From contig CAZQIC010000027.1 of the NCBI GenBank assembly GCA_964593555.1, positions 1-40,603 of the forward strand: a stretch of DNA of 40,603 nucleotides. The letters are read 5' to 3'. The notes under the pieces were generated by a model, which was not told the origin of the DNA, searched no databases, and saw only the letters and a list, made by a program, of their open reading frames with translations. Source of the DNA: CAZQIC01 sp964593555 (GTDB lineage Bacteria > Bacteroidota > Bacteroidia > JAFLBG01). The first letter of the stretch is position 1. Every line of letters begins with the position of its first letter. Shown here one piece after another: positions 31,826 through 40,547 of this stretch. The position numbers were made by a program, and so were the translations under genes.

Positions 31826-32649
31826 TTATTCATGTATTACAAGTAATGGTACAGAAGTGTGAAATGCCATATGTCTGGTAGCAGAACGATGAAAAATATT
31901 TTTAATAATGGAACGTTTGTGAGGTATCAACACCACCATATCCATTTTATACTGAACTACAAAGTCATTAATTCCGCCTACTATATCTTCCTTTTCCAGG
32001 CAGTGGAAACTATGATCCACATCGTCCAAAAGACAATTCAGCTTAATACCTTCCACAGCCTTTTCAACAGAGGGAACCACTTCCAATTCGGGGACTACAT
32101 TCAAAACATATAAATGTGATTTACAAGAATGAATAAATTCTTTTAAGGGATCGAAGATGGATTTTTTGTCTACTTCAGTATAATCACAAGCTAAAACAAT
32201 CTTCTTTATTTCTCTAAATCTTATGTGCTTATCAATTGCTAAAAGGGGAGATTTTATTTCCCGCATTAACGAAGTGGTATTGCTGCCAATCAACTTTTCT
32301 GTTAAATTTCCTGTTCCCTGTGTCCCCATTATTATCAAATCAATACTTTGCTCCTTTGCTACAAATTTTATCTCTTCAACGGCAAAACCGCAGCTGCACA
32401 TACATTCAATATTCAATTCATCACCATGCTTCAGGTAAATTTTTTTTTCATTTCCCTTAATGCAGCCATGCAATCTTCTTCAATTTTATCCCAGGATATT
32501 ACAACCGGAGCTTCTATCGGAGCAACTGGTATATGATATGCGTGAAATAGAATAAGTTTAGCTTGCCAGAGTTTAGCAATTTCAATTGCATAATCGAGGG
32601 CATTAATGGAGGCCTCAGAAAAATCTATTGGAACAAGAATCGTTTTCAT
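31826..32649 (-). pseudogene. Tandem-domain universal stress protein, frameshifted at an A9 run
   Basis: Two overlapping frames together make one protein of about 275 residues. Frame one (32649-32431) gives MKTILVPIDFSEASINALDY through REMKKKFT and stops. Frame two (ending at 31826) resumes with IYLKHGDELNIECMCSCGFA and continues to VPLLVIHE. The break lies at nine A residues (32448-32440, minus strand). A -1 slip there, or a tenth A, joins the frames as REMKKKIYLKHG. Domain one then has the full ATP-binding motif GTQGTGNLTEKLIGS (G-2x-G-9x-GS). Domain two is a degenerate copy. It could be a sequencing error, a phase-variable gene or a real frameshift. It is 1 nt from the gene at 32651. Confidence 0.75.
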
Positions 32650-32650
32650 T

Positions 32651-32974
32651 TTATAAAATATTTAAAAGAAGTATAGATAGATTCGTAAGAAATGCTATCA
32701 CACCCATTGTAAGTATGATTCTCATTGGAGCTATTGCTAATATTGAGATCAATACAAGTCCAGTGGAAAAAACGCCTAATAGAAGCCCTGCGGGATTATT
32801 TATAGTATATGCTACTGTTATGGATCCAAAGCAAACACTAAAAACTAAAAGAAGGGATACAATCCCAAAACGATTAAATTCCATTTCTTCCCAAAAATCA
32901 GAAGTTGAGATTTTTGTCTCAGATTTAGTTTCAATTGAAACCGGTACAACGTACTCCTTAGCTAGCGTTTCCAT
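32651..32974 (-). CDS. Small three-helix membrane protein
   Basis: 107 residues. A soluble N-terminal third (METLAKEYVVPVSIETKSET) leads to about three membrane segments (about 38-57, 62-80 and 85-105). No family motif is recognised. It lies 12 nt after DoxX and 1 nt before the universal stress gene, so it is surely in the same operon, and a role in redox or stress adaptation at the inner membrane is possible by context only. Confidence 0.7.
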   Translation of the reverse strand: METLAKEYVVPVSIETKSETKISTSDFWEEMEFNRFGIVSLLLVFSVCFGSITVAYTINNPAGLLLGVFSTGLVLISILAIAPMRIILTMGVIAFLTNLSILLLNIL

Positions 32975-32986
32975 AGTGTTTTTATT

Positions 32987-33412
32987 TTAAGGTTTAAATA
33001 ATAGATTATCTAATGTGTAAGTATCCCAGCCCACAGGCGCAATAAGAAGAAACAGAAGCAGTGCCAACCGGGGAAACACATAACGCATATCCCACATGGC
33101 ATTGCCTATTCCAAATGCAATTGAAGCAAGAATTAAATCCAGTCCCAGCAAATACAATACAGCATATTTATAGAACCCAACAATAAGCAACAGCCCCCCA
33201 AGCAATTCAACCAATGATGTAAACCATGCACCAGATGTGATAATGAATGATGGAATACCCTTACGTTGGAAAGAACTTTTATAGGTAGCGATTATATTTT
33301 CGACTTTCACCTTAAACATTGCATCATATCCTTGGAAAAGAAATAAACAGCCAAGAAAAATCCTAGCTATGAGTACTGCTGCAGTTTCGTGGTATTGGAA
33401 AATAGATTGCAT
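32987..33412 (-). CDS. DoxX-like membrane protein
   Basis: 141 residues with four membrane segments (about 10-28, 55-77, 80-100 and 112-130) and the DoxX-type opening ARIFLGCLFLFQGYDAMFKV, then SLVELLGGLLLIVGFY. DoxX family proteins are small inner-membrane proteins linked with quinone or thiol redox systems; the exact role here is unknown. It heads a tight operon (DoxX, membrane protein, universal stress protein, small conserved protein). A perfect -7 box TAATTTTG (33452-33445, minus strand) and an FNR-type palindrome centred about 62 bp before the predicted transcription start lie upstream, suggesting activation by the receiver-Crp protein encoded just before it. Confidence 0.8.
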   Translation of the reverse strand: MQSIFQYHETAAVLIARIFLGCLFLFQGYDAMFKVKVENIIATYKSSFQRKGIPSFIITSGAWFTSLVELLGGLLLIVGFYKYAVLYLLGLDLILASIAFGIGNAMWDMRYVFPRLALLLFLLIAPVGWDTYTLDNLLFKP

Positions 33413-33444
33413 TTAAATTTGATTCAGTGCTTATTTCTTTGAAT

Positions 33445-33452
33445 CAAAATTA
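33445..33452 (-). promoter_or_regulatory. -7 promoter element of the DoxX operon
   Basis: TAATTTTG on the minus strand is a perfect TAnnTTTG box; the predicted start of transcription is about 33441, giving a leader of about 30 nt. No clear TTTG lies 20 nt upstream, which fits dependence on an activator. Confidence 0.5.
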
Positions 33453-33493
33453 TTCAATCCTTAGGTGTAATGGAATGATGTAGATTAGGTTAT

Positions 33494-33513
33494 AAACTGA
33501 TCGATATCAGTTT
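33494..33513. promoter_or_regulatory. FNR/FixK-type palindrome upstream of the DoxX operon
   Basis: AAACTGAT-CGAT-ATCAGTTT is a perfect inverted repeat of 8-bp arms with a 4-bp centre. Its TGAT-N4-ATCA core is that of FNR/FixK/CRP-family sites (FNR: TTGAT-N4-ATCAA). Its centre lies about 62 bp before the predicted transcription start, the class I activator position. Confidence 0.6.
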
Positions 33514-33518
33514 TTGAA

Positions 33519-34577
33519 TTAGTTCTTCATTTTAGCTAATTTTTCATAATTAGCTATAGTAATATTGCCCCCTTTTATATTTATAAGACCTTCTTCCTTG
33601 AAATCGGTTAGAGTTCGAATAGTGGTTTCGGTAGCAGTCCCGGCAAGATTAGAAAGATCTTCACGCGAGATACTTATACTGAATTTTTGCTGCTCATCAT
33701 TTTTATATTTTTTTTGAAGCAACACGAGAGCCTCTGCTACTCTTTTACGAACAGAACTATAGGCAAGATCCAGAAGCTGCTCCTGCTGATCTGCGACATT
33801 TTTTGTCAACATGAGCAAGAATTTTTTAGCGATCTCCCTGTTATTATAAATAAGATTGAAAAAATCTTCCTGCTGGACAAAAGTAATTTCAGAATCCTCC
33901 AATGCCTCTGCGCCCTCCGAAGAATCTTTCCCTTCAAGCAAAATAGTATAACCAAAAAAATCGCCTTCTTTTATCAATGCAGTTATATACTCCTTGCCAC
34001 GTTCGTGTGTTTTAAATGTTTTTACTTTTCCTTTATCGAGATAGTAAATTCCTCTTAAATAATCACCTTCTTTATAAATGTTCTCTTTTCTATTATATAA
34101 GGAAACCTTTTTCCCTTCGGTAAATTTTTTTACAGCCTCTTTACCATTCATATCGCCAATAAATGCTGCCAATCCGTCTATATCTTTACGGTATTCCTTT
34201 TTAATTGACTCCGCTTTCTTTAATCTGCTTTCGATTGCATTTAATAATTCTATTTTATCAAATGGCTTAGTAATGTAGTCATCGGCTCCCATTTCCATTC
34301 CTTTTCTTATTTCTCCACGCTCTGTTTTAGCCGTAAGAAAAATAAAAGGAATATTAGTGGTTTCGGGATTTTTACCCAGTAGGTGAAGTACTCCATAGCC
34401 ATCAAGAACCGGCATCATAATGTCACAGATGATAAGATCCGGTTTATTTTTATTTACTTGCTCAACACCCTTTTTTCCATCAACAGCTGTATCCACCTTG
34501 TAATTTGCAAGTTCAAGAATTTCAGCAATATTTTCCCGAACTTCTTTGTTATCTTCTATTAATAAAATATGTGGCAT
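33519..34577 (-). CDS. Response regulator fusing a receiver to a Crp/Fnr-type DNA-binding protein
   Basis: 352 residues. The receiver (1-120) has EDN acidic pocket residues, phosphorylation Asp52 (LIICDIMMPVLDG), Thr82 and Lys104 (YITKPFD). A cyclic-nucleotide-binding fold follows (about 145-265; EGDYLRGIYYLDKGKVKTF, EGDFFGYTILLEG), then a Crp winged helix (about 275-345; ISREDLSNLAGTATETTIRT). The recognition helix keeps the Glu-x3-Arg pair used by CRP/FNR to read TGA. The only Cys is in the receiver, so it has no FNR iron-sulfur cluster and must be controlled by phosphorylation. It lies 11 nt after the PAS kinase and just before the DoxX operon with its FNR-type palindrome. Confidence 0.92.
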   Translation of the reverse strand: MPHILLIEDNKEVRENIAEILELANYKVDTAVDGKKGVEQVNKNKPDLIICDIMMPVLDGYGVLHLLGKNPETTNIPFIFLTAKTERGEIRKGMEMGADDYITKPFDKIELLNAIESRLKKAESIKKEYRKDIDGLAAFIGDMNGKEAVKKFTEGKKVSLYNRKENIYKEGDYLRGIYYLDKGKVKTFKTHERGKEYITALIKEGDFFGYTILLEGKDSSEGAEALEDSEITFVQQEDFFNLIYNNREIAKKFLLMLTKNVADQQEQLLDLAYSSVRKRVAEALVLLQKKYKNDEQQKFSISISREDLSNLAGTATETTIRTLTDFKEEGLINIKGGNITIANYEKLAKMKN

Positions 34578-34588
34578 CGTTAAAAAAT

Positions 34589-35845
34589 TTAAACAGTTTT
34601 TTTGTCTCTGGGAAGAGTAATCGAAACTGTTGTTCCTTGTTCTAGTTCACTTTCCAATTCAATAAACCCATTCATCAACTCCACATATTTGGAAACAATA
34701 TTTAATCCCAGGCCTGTTCCCTGTATATTAGTCGCATTGTGTCCACGAAAAAAGCGTTCAAACAAATGTTCTCTATCTTCTTTGCTTATACCCATTCCTT
34801 CATCCTTCACCTCTAGTATAATCGCTTTTTCATTCACATAGGTTGTGAAAAATATTTGTTTATTTTCTTCTGAAAACTTAATGGCGTTGGAAAGGAGATT
34901 AATGACAATGTTCCGTACCAATTTAGGATCAAGTTCGGCTTCTTCCTGTCCATTGTGACTATAAATTATTTGCTGACCTTCTTTACAAATACCATTCATT
35001 TCACTTCCTAATTCCTCTGCAAAACTTTTAATACTAATTTTTTTTCTGTCTGCAACCACTTTGCCTTCTTCAATTTTACTAAGCGAAAGAAAATCGCCGA
35101 GGATATCATTGAGATTATTTACAGCAAGTGTAATGCGATCCACATGTTTAAGTCTTTTTTCCTGTTGCTCTGTCGATTTATATTCCTGAATCAACGAAGC
35201 TGATGAAAGAATAGTTGTAAGCGGAGTTCTGAACTCATGCGATGCCATGGATACAAAACGAGACTTTAATTCATTCAGTTCCTTTTCCTTTGTAAGTGCT
35301 GAATTTAGTTCTTCCTTGGTCCGCTTAAGCTCTGCAATGGCTTCCTCAAGGATCATGGTTCTGTCCTTCACCCTCTTCTCCAAATCAAGATTTAATTTCT
35401 CAAGTTCTTCTTTCTGATGCTTTACAGACTCTTCTACTTTTTTTCTAATAGTAATATCAATAACAAATGCCATTACAAACTTTCCTTCGGAACTGGAAAA
35501 TGGACTCAAGCTGATCTCAACAGGAAACTCTGTATTGTCTTTTCTTTTCCCATACAAATCTATTCCACCGCCCATTGACCTGGGATGTGAATTAGTACTA
35601 TATTTTTCTCTATGTCCCTCATGCATATTCTCATATCTCGAAGGAACTAATACCTCTACTTTTTTACCTATGAGTTCACCCCTTTCATACCCGAACATAC
35701 GCTCTGTGGCGGGATTAGTTCTCACAATAATTCCCCTATCGTTAGCAACCAATATACCTTCAGTTGCATATTCAAAGAGTGTATTTAATCCTTCGTTACT
35801 TTCCATTTGTGAAGCAGGCAATCCATTTACTTTGAAAGTAGTCAT
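34589..35845 (-). CDS. Soluble PAS histidine kinase, FixL-like
   Basis: 418 residues from the ATG at 35845; a TTG six codons earlier is less likely. The PAS domain (about 17-134) contains VPSRYENMHEGHREKY and GKRKDNTEFPVEISLS, alignable with FixL, where the His of HDGYL is the proximal haem ligand; here His75 takes that place. FixL's regulatory Arg is not matched. A coiled coil (about 135-195) leads to SMASHEFRTPLTTI (His203) and an ATPase domain (LLSNAIKFSE, DEGMGIS, LFERFFRGHN, GTGLGLNIVSKYV). No membrane segment: it is a cytoplasmic sensor. It forms an operon with the receiver-Crp regulator 11 nt downstream. Haem binding is a hypothesis, since the same PAS type occurs in proteins not known to bind haem. 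Confidence 0.9.
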   Translation of the reverse strand: MTTFKVNGLPASQMESNEGLNTLFEYATEGILVANDRGIIVRTNPATERMFGYERGELIGKKVEVLVPSRYENMHEGHREKYSTNSHPRSMGGGIDLYGKRKDNTEFPVEISLSPFSSSEGKFVMAFVIDITIRKKVEESVKHQKEELEKLNLDLEKRVKDRTMILEEAIAELKRTKEELNSALTKEKELNELKSRFVSMASHEFRTPLTTILSSASLIQEYKSTEQQEKRLKHVDRITLAVNNLNDILGDFLSLSKIEEGKVVADRKKISIKSFAEELGSEMNGICKEGQQIIYSHNGQEEAELDPKLVRNIVINLLSNAIKFSEENKQIFFTTYVNEKAIILEVKDEGMGISKEDREHLFERFFRGHNATNIQGTGLGLNIVSKYVELMNGFIELESELEQGTTVSITLPRDKKTV

Positions 35846-36241
35846 TTTAGAAAAAAGACTCAAAACTTAAATGTCAAAAAAATTACTTGGACTAAATATG
35901 ATATTAATCAGCTTTTACTATTTTGTTTGATAGAAGTTTAGGGGATTTTTTGTCCTTCTCAAATAAATTTGGCTCTTCGCAAGCAAAAATATAACATATT
36001 GATAATCAGATATATAAAAACAAAATGCTTCCTTACACGAAGGAAAATAAATAATAAAAAATTGTGTTCTACTTCATAACCGGACTAAATTTAAAGCAAT
36101 TCAGATACGTAATAATAGAGATAAGATAAAATGGGAAAGCTGAAAAATATAAATTATTTTAGCTTAAGTGTAAGTATTCATGCGGGTGTATGTTTAACTT
36201 TATAATTCTATTGACCTAATAAAGTTTGTATTATTAAAAAA
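35846..36241. promoter_or_regulatory. AT-rich divergent regulatory gap
   Basis: The 396 bp between the PAS kinase (minus) and the Cys-rich protein (plus) hold no credible gene. I see an FNR-type palindrome (35899-35910, own entry), a -7-like TAAGTTTTG (35869-35861, minus) for the kinase, a 6-bp hairpin TTCCTT-ACACG-AAGGAA (36029-36045) and, near the plus-strand gene, a TAAAGTTTG -7-like box around 36219-36227. The middle is plain AT-rich DNA. Confidence 0.4.
35899..35910. promoter_or_regulatory. FNR/FixK-type palindrome upstream of the PAS kinase
   Basis: TGAT-ATTA-ATCA has the same core and spacing as the palindrome at 33494-33513, but the flanks are not symmetrical. It lies about 55-65 bp before the ATG at 35845, a place from which the receiver-Crp protein could control its own operon. 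Confidence 0.45.
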
Positions 36242-36625
36242 ATGAAACGAGTATTTTCAATATTATTAGCTTTGGTTTTTTTATTGAGTTCTTCGGATTT
36301 TTCAGTAAGTCAAAATTATTGTTTGGATACCGATGAATATTCTTTTCTATTAAATTGTAACGCTCCGGAACAATGTGAGTGTTGTGTGGAACCTCCCGTG
36401 GATGATTGTTGTAAAAAAAACGAAATTAAAATCCTCAAAATCAATGACCATTTTATTTCTACAGGAACATCAACTATTCATCCGATAGCGTTTCCAAATT
36501 TGATTCTTCCATATGACTATAAGCTAAACTTATTGACGAATGAATACTCTTCTATTGACTTTAAAGACGACCCGCCTGAAAAAACCGTCTCACGAATAAT
36601 TCTTTTTAAAACCATTCTGGTTTAA
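36242..36625 (+). CDS. Small exported Cys-rich protein, HYC_CC_PP-like
   Basis: 127 residues. A signal peptide (about 1-23) is followed by NYC (25-27), a Cys cluster (Cys39, Cys45, Cys47, Cys48, Cys56, Cys57) and near the end DDPPEKTVSRIILFKTILV. The order of motifs, (H/N)YC then CC then PP near the C-terminus, fits the HYC_CC_PP family of small Bacteroidota envelope proteins often found with metal-transport genes; the first His is Asn here. Metal binding by the Cys-rich loop is plausible but unproven. No metal transporter is in view. It is followed by a 110-nt gap before the secreted protein at 36736, so co-transcription is uncertain. Confidence 0.65.
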   Translation: MKRVFSILLALVFLLSSSDFSVSQNYCLDTDEYSFLLNCNAPEQCECCVEPPVDDCCKKNEIKILKINDHFISTGTSTIHPIAFPNLILPYDYKLNLLTNEYSSIDFKDDPPEKTVSRIILFKTILV

Positions 36626-36735
36626 ACTCATTTTGTGAAATTTAAGCAACGGATTAAGTTGCGCGATTTTACATATTCTCAATTTATTTAAGGAACAATA
36701 ACAAATCACACAATGCATTATTAATATAGATCACC

Positions 36736-39048
36736 ATGAAAAATATTTATATACTTCTAATAAGCTGTTTACTTTGCTTTAATAATTCCTATTCACAATA
36801 TCATTATTTACCATACATTGGAACAGGTAAAAATCCTGGTGGATTAAATACAAATTTTGAAACTACAACACTCAGTGGCTGGGTTAGCATATTAAACGGG
36901 GCTTTAACTTCTGGCACCTATTCCGCAGCTCAAACCATTCCATTCCCTTTTGTTTTTAGTGGTGATACAGTTAAAAAATACAAAGTTTCTAACTCCGGTA
37001 TTTTAACATTTGATATTGCTACAGCAATTTCACCCGGCACAACAAATACATCTCTTCCTTCAGCTTCCGTGCCAGATAGCGCTATATGTGTTTGGGGTAT
37101 ATCAGGAACAGGAGCCAATGATAAAATTTTTACAAAAACATTTGGTGCAAGTCCTAACAGACAGCACTGGATATTTTTTAATTCTTATACGGGCGGATCA
37201 TTTTCCTGTTATTGGTCTATTGTATTAGAAGAATCTACTAATAACATCCATATTGTTGACCAGCGATCCACTGGATCGGTAAGCGGCTTAACTCTAGGTG
37301 TTCAAACAAACTCTACTACTGCAACACAGGTCGCAGGATCACCAAATGTTTCCAGATTATCTGTAGATAATTATAAACAATATGACAATGTGTACTATAC
37401 ATTTATTAATGACACCCAGCCTGATTTTGACATGGAAATGCAGAGATTATTTACCGGGTCCTATCTTAATGTAAAACACATGCCTTATGAAATTGTTGGA
37501 ATGGTACGGAATCTTGGCACAACATCAATAAATAACTTTGACATTAACTATAGTATTAATGGAGGTTCAGTAGTAACAGCCACTATTAGCAGTGTTAACA
37601 TAACTAGATTTTCTTCACATAAATATACGCATCCTGCTACATGGAATTCTTCAATCCCGGGTTCATATGTATTGCGAACATGGATCAGTAACTTAAATGG
37701 GAACCAGGACGAAAACAATTTGAATGATACGTTGACTTCAACCATAATTGTATCCGATACTATTCCCAATATTATCAATACATATATTACAAATGTTCCC
37801 GTTTATAATATTATTGGCACAACATCAAATTCATTGAATAAACCAACCGACCTGGATTTTCATCCTGATTTAAATCGAAATGAACTTTGGGTAATTAACA
37901 GAGCAACAGAATCATCAGGTGGAAGCACAGTAACTTTTAACAACGCGGGAAAATCAAATCAAACTTCATCCTATAAAAAAGATGCAAACTCATGGCACTT
38001 TATGTCACTGCCAACAGGTATTGCGTTTAGTGATAATGGAAATTTTGGAACTTCTCCTGGAGTTTTTGATGCTAACCATAATGGAGGTACGCCATTTACG
38101 GGCCCTTCGCTATGGACAAGCAATCCAGCTATATATGCTCAAACATCGGGAGGAAATGGTAGCCACCTGGACATGGTACACGTAACACCTTTTGGCATGG
38201 GTATTACACATGAAAAAGAAAATGTGTTCTGGGTGTTTGACGGATATAACAATGACGTAGCTCGTTATGATTTTGGAATAGATCATTTACCAGGTAATGA
38301 TGATCACAGTGACGCCATTGTATGGAGGTATCAAGAAGTTGCCGTAACACGAATTAACGATACTATTCCAAGTCACCTTGTATTAGATAAAAAAAGTGGT
38401 TGGCTTTATGTTGTTGATAATGGCAATGCAAGGATATTGCGTTTGAATATTAACTCTGGTTCATTCGGTTCGGCACCAACATTTATCTCCTTTGAAGCAC
38501 TCGAGCAATATGTTAATATGAGCGGAACAACATGGCAGGTATATATTAATACAGGATTGCTCGAACCTTCCGGGATTGATATTATTGATGATCGAATGAT
38601 AGTGTCGGATTATAAAAACGGAGACATTATTATTTATGATATTTCAGGTAGCACTCCTACTCAGCTTGGACGAATATATACGGGAGCAGCAGGAATTGCG
38701 GGTGTTACTATAGGGCCAGATGGAAACATCTGGTATGTTAATCAAGTAACCAACCAGGCAATACGAATTACTTTAGGTGGACTTATTTCTGTTGAAGAGG
38801 AAACTGCTTTCAAAGAAGTAAGTATTTATCCTAATCCGACAAAAAATACTATAAACTTTACCATCAACCCTAACGAAGTAAAACAAATTATTGTTCTGAA
38901 TGCTATAGGAGAAATTGCAAAAACAGTAAATTCTTCACAACAGGAATTACAAACTATTGATGTTAGTTCGCTTAATGCCGGAGTTTACTTTGTAAAAGCT
39001 GAAAGCAATAAGGGCATTATCGTTGGACGCTTCATGAAAATTGATTAG
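36736..39048 (+). CDS. Secreted protein with NHL-like propeller and type A T9SS sorting domain
   Basis: 770 residues. A signal peptide (1-20, NSYSQ) precedes an N-terminal beta-rich domain (about 25-220; PFPFVFSGDTVKKYKVSNSG), a CARDB/Ig-like section (about 230-335; YEIVGMVRNLGTTSINNFDI) and a propeller-like region (about 350-685) with NHL-type units such as PTDLDFHPDLNRNELWVINR, HLVLDKKSGWLYVVDNGNAR and GVTIGPDGNIWYVNQVTNQA. The type A sorting domain follows (about 693-770; VSIYPNPTKNTINF, SSLNAGVYFVKAE). It should be exported by the type IX system. It lies 35 nt before a lipoprotein with a cytochrome-like motif and a second propeller, and the two are probably one operon. No enzyme activity can be read. 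Confidence 0.85.
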   Translation: MKNIYILLISCLLCFNNSYSQYHYLPYIGTGKNPGGLNTNFETTTLSGWVSILNGALTSGTYSAAQTIPFPFVFSGDTVKKYKVSNSGILTFDIATAISPGTTNTSLPSASVPDSAICVWGISGTGANDKIFTKTFGASPNRQHWIFFNSYTGGSFSCYWSIVLEESTNNIHIVDQRSTGSVSGLTLGVQTNSTTATQVAGSPNVSRLSVDNYKQYDNVYYTFINDTQPDFDMEMQRLFTGSYLNVKHMPYEIVGMVRNLGTTSINNFDINYSINGGSVVTATISSVNITRFSSHKYTHPATWNSSIPGSYVLRTWISNLNGNQDENNLNDTLTSTIIVSDTIPNIINTYITNVPVYNIIGTTSNSLNKPTDLDFHPDLNRNELWVINRATESSGGSTVTFNNAGKSNQTSSYKKDANSWHFMSLPTGIAFSDNGNFGTSPGVFDANHNGGTPFTGPSLWTSNPAIYAQTSGGNGSHLDMVHVTPFGMGITHEKENVFWVFDGYNNDVARYDFGIDHLPGNDDHSDAIVWRYQEVAVTRINDTIPSHLVLDKKSGWLYVVDNGNARILRLNINSGSFGSAPTFISFEALEQYVNMSGTTWQVYINTGLLEPSGIDIIDDRMIVSDYKNGDIIIYDISGSTPTQLGRIYTGAAGIAGVTIGPDGNIWYVNQVTNQAIRITLGGLISVEEETAFKEVSIYPNPTKNTINFTINPNEVKQIIVLNAIGEIAKTVNSSQQELQTIDVSSLNAGVYFVKAESNKGIIVGRFMKID

Positions 39049-39083
39049 GTGAGGTTGGATTAAATACGGAATTTTATTATTTC

Positions 39084-40547
39084 ATGGCATTTAGCAAGGG
39101 GCTTATAATAAGTTTACTATTTCTTTTTCCGGTTACAATTTCTTGTATGCGCGAAAAGGCAAACCCCGATTATAGCGGATTTCCTTATGAAGTAGGAAAA
39201 ATTATTGTAACCCATTGTGCAGTATCCGGTTGCCATGAAGCAATAAGTAAAGAAGCATGTTCCGGCCTTGATCTCAGTTCATGGAATTCTATGTTTGAAG
39301 GAAACAGGAGTGGTGCTGTTGTTGTGCCTTTCAGATCTGATTACAGTCCACTTTTTTTCAGTTGTAATATTTATTCTGAATTGGGGATACAAACGCTGCC
39401 CACCATGCCGATTAATTCTTCTCCTTTGTCTAAAGAACAAATACTAACGTTGAAGAATTGGATAGATGAAGGCGCTCCCGACCTAAACAGAAAAATAAAA
39501 TTTGCCGATCATCCTAACAGGAAAAAAATTTATATCGCCAATCAGGGTTGTGATGTAGTGAGTGTTGTGGATGCAGAAACTAATTTAATTATGCGATGCA
39601 TTGATGTGGGGAACAAAACTGATATTGAATATCCTCACATGATTAAAGTTTCTCCGGATGGAATGTATTGGTATGTTTTTTTTGGCTCAGGACTATTGCA
39701 AAAATATCGTACTAATGATGACACTTTTGTTGGCGAAGTACCATTGGGAGCCAGCTTGTCTCATTATTGGAATACTTTTGTAATTTCTGCCGATTCCAAA
39801 TCTGCTTTTTGTATTGGCGGGCTTGGAACAATTGCAAACATCAACCTGCAATTAATGAGTGTGGAAGATACTTATAGTGGTTTTGCTGCAAACCCATACA
39901 GTGTGGCGCTTAGTTCATTGAATGATACTGTATTGTATGTTACTGCAAAAGCCGGAACAAATTATATCTATAAAGTTTTTTTGAACGATCCGCTTAATCC
40001 GGAATTGATAAGCTTACAGACAAGCATTGCACCTTCTATGAATCCTTCGCAGCCTTTGGATCCGTATGATATTGTATTCTCACCCGACGGAAGCAAATAT
40101 TTTGTTTCATGCCCTAGAACAAATGAAGTGCGTGTGATGAATACAGACAATGATTCGTTAATTAGTACTATCGCAGTTGGAATTGTGCCTCAAAACCTGA
40201 GCATTTCTAAAACCACCAATCGTCTTTTTGCTTCTTGTACAGATGACACTTTATCTTTTCCAGGTAAAAGAGGCAGTGTGAGTGTAATTGATTATACAAA
40301 CAACATACTTGTAAAAAAAATCCATTCAGGGTTTCAACCTTATGGCATGGCAGTTGATGATGCAAAAAAAATACTTTATGTAGCCAACAGGAACACAAAT
40401 CAAAACGGACCAGCTCCACATCATTCAGGCAAATGCGGCGGTAGAAACGGATATGTTACACTATTTGATATTAATTTGCTTGAATTAGTGTCAGGAGAAA
40501 AAACAGAAGTATCTATAGATCCATATTCTATTGCAATCAGGGAATAA
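39084..40547 (+). CDS. Lipoprotein with CX4CH haem-like motif and YVTN-type beta-propeller
   Basis: 487 residues. A lipoprotein signal (lipobox TISC, Cys21) is followed by a short cytochrome-c-like domain (about 33-140): CAVSGCH (Cys45, Cys50, His51) is CX4CH rather than the usual CxxCH, and LPTMPINSSPLS followed by LKNWIDEGAPD resembles the Met-ligand loop and final helix of cytochrome c. The rest (about 150-487) is a YVTN-like propeller: KKIYIANQGCDVVSVVDAET, DPYDIVFSPDGSKYFVSCPR, QPYGMAVDDAKKILYVANRN. It faces the periplasm or surface. CX4CH is known from some multihaem cytochromes and is frequent in Bacteroidota proteins of this kind, but haem attachment is unproven. It is linked with the secreted protein 35 nt upstream. 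Confidence 0.82.
   Translation: MAFSKGLIISLLFLFPVTISCMREKANPDYSGFPYEVGKIIVTHCAVSGCHEAISKEACSGLDLSSWNSMFEGNRSGAVVVPFRSDYSPLFFSCNIYSELGIQTLPTMPINSSPLSKEQILTLKNWIDEGAPDLNRKIKFADHPNRKKIYIANQGCDVVSVVDAETNLIMRCIDVGNKTDIEYPHMIKVSPDGMYWYVFFGSGLLQKYRTNDDTFVGEVPLGASLSHYWNTFVISADSKSAFCIGGLGTIANINLQLMSVEDTYSGFAANPYSVALSSLNDTVLYVTAKAGTNYIYKVFLNDPLNPELISLQTSIAPSMNPSQPLDPYDIVFSPDGSKYFVSCPRTNEVRVMNTDNDSLISTIAVGIVPQNLSISKTTNRLFASCTDDTLSFPGKRGSVSVIDYTNNILVKKIHSGFQPYGMAVDDAKKILYVANRNTNQNGPAPHHSGKCGGRNGYVTLFDINLLELVSGEKTEVSIDPYSIAIRE

Noticed and set aside
35995..36008. TTGATAATCA as a third FNR-type site
   Set aside because: The half-sites are separated by only one base, not four, so a Crp/Fnr dimer could not bind in the normal way.
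36029..36045. TTCCTT-ACACG-AAGGAA hairpin as a terminator or heat-shock element
   Set aside because: The stem is only 6 bp, no T-run follows, and no gene ends there.
39943..40419. Antisense frames within the propeller lipoprotein gene
   Set aside because: Short, no recognisable domains, wholly inside a good gene on the plus strand.
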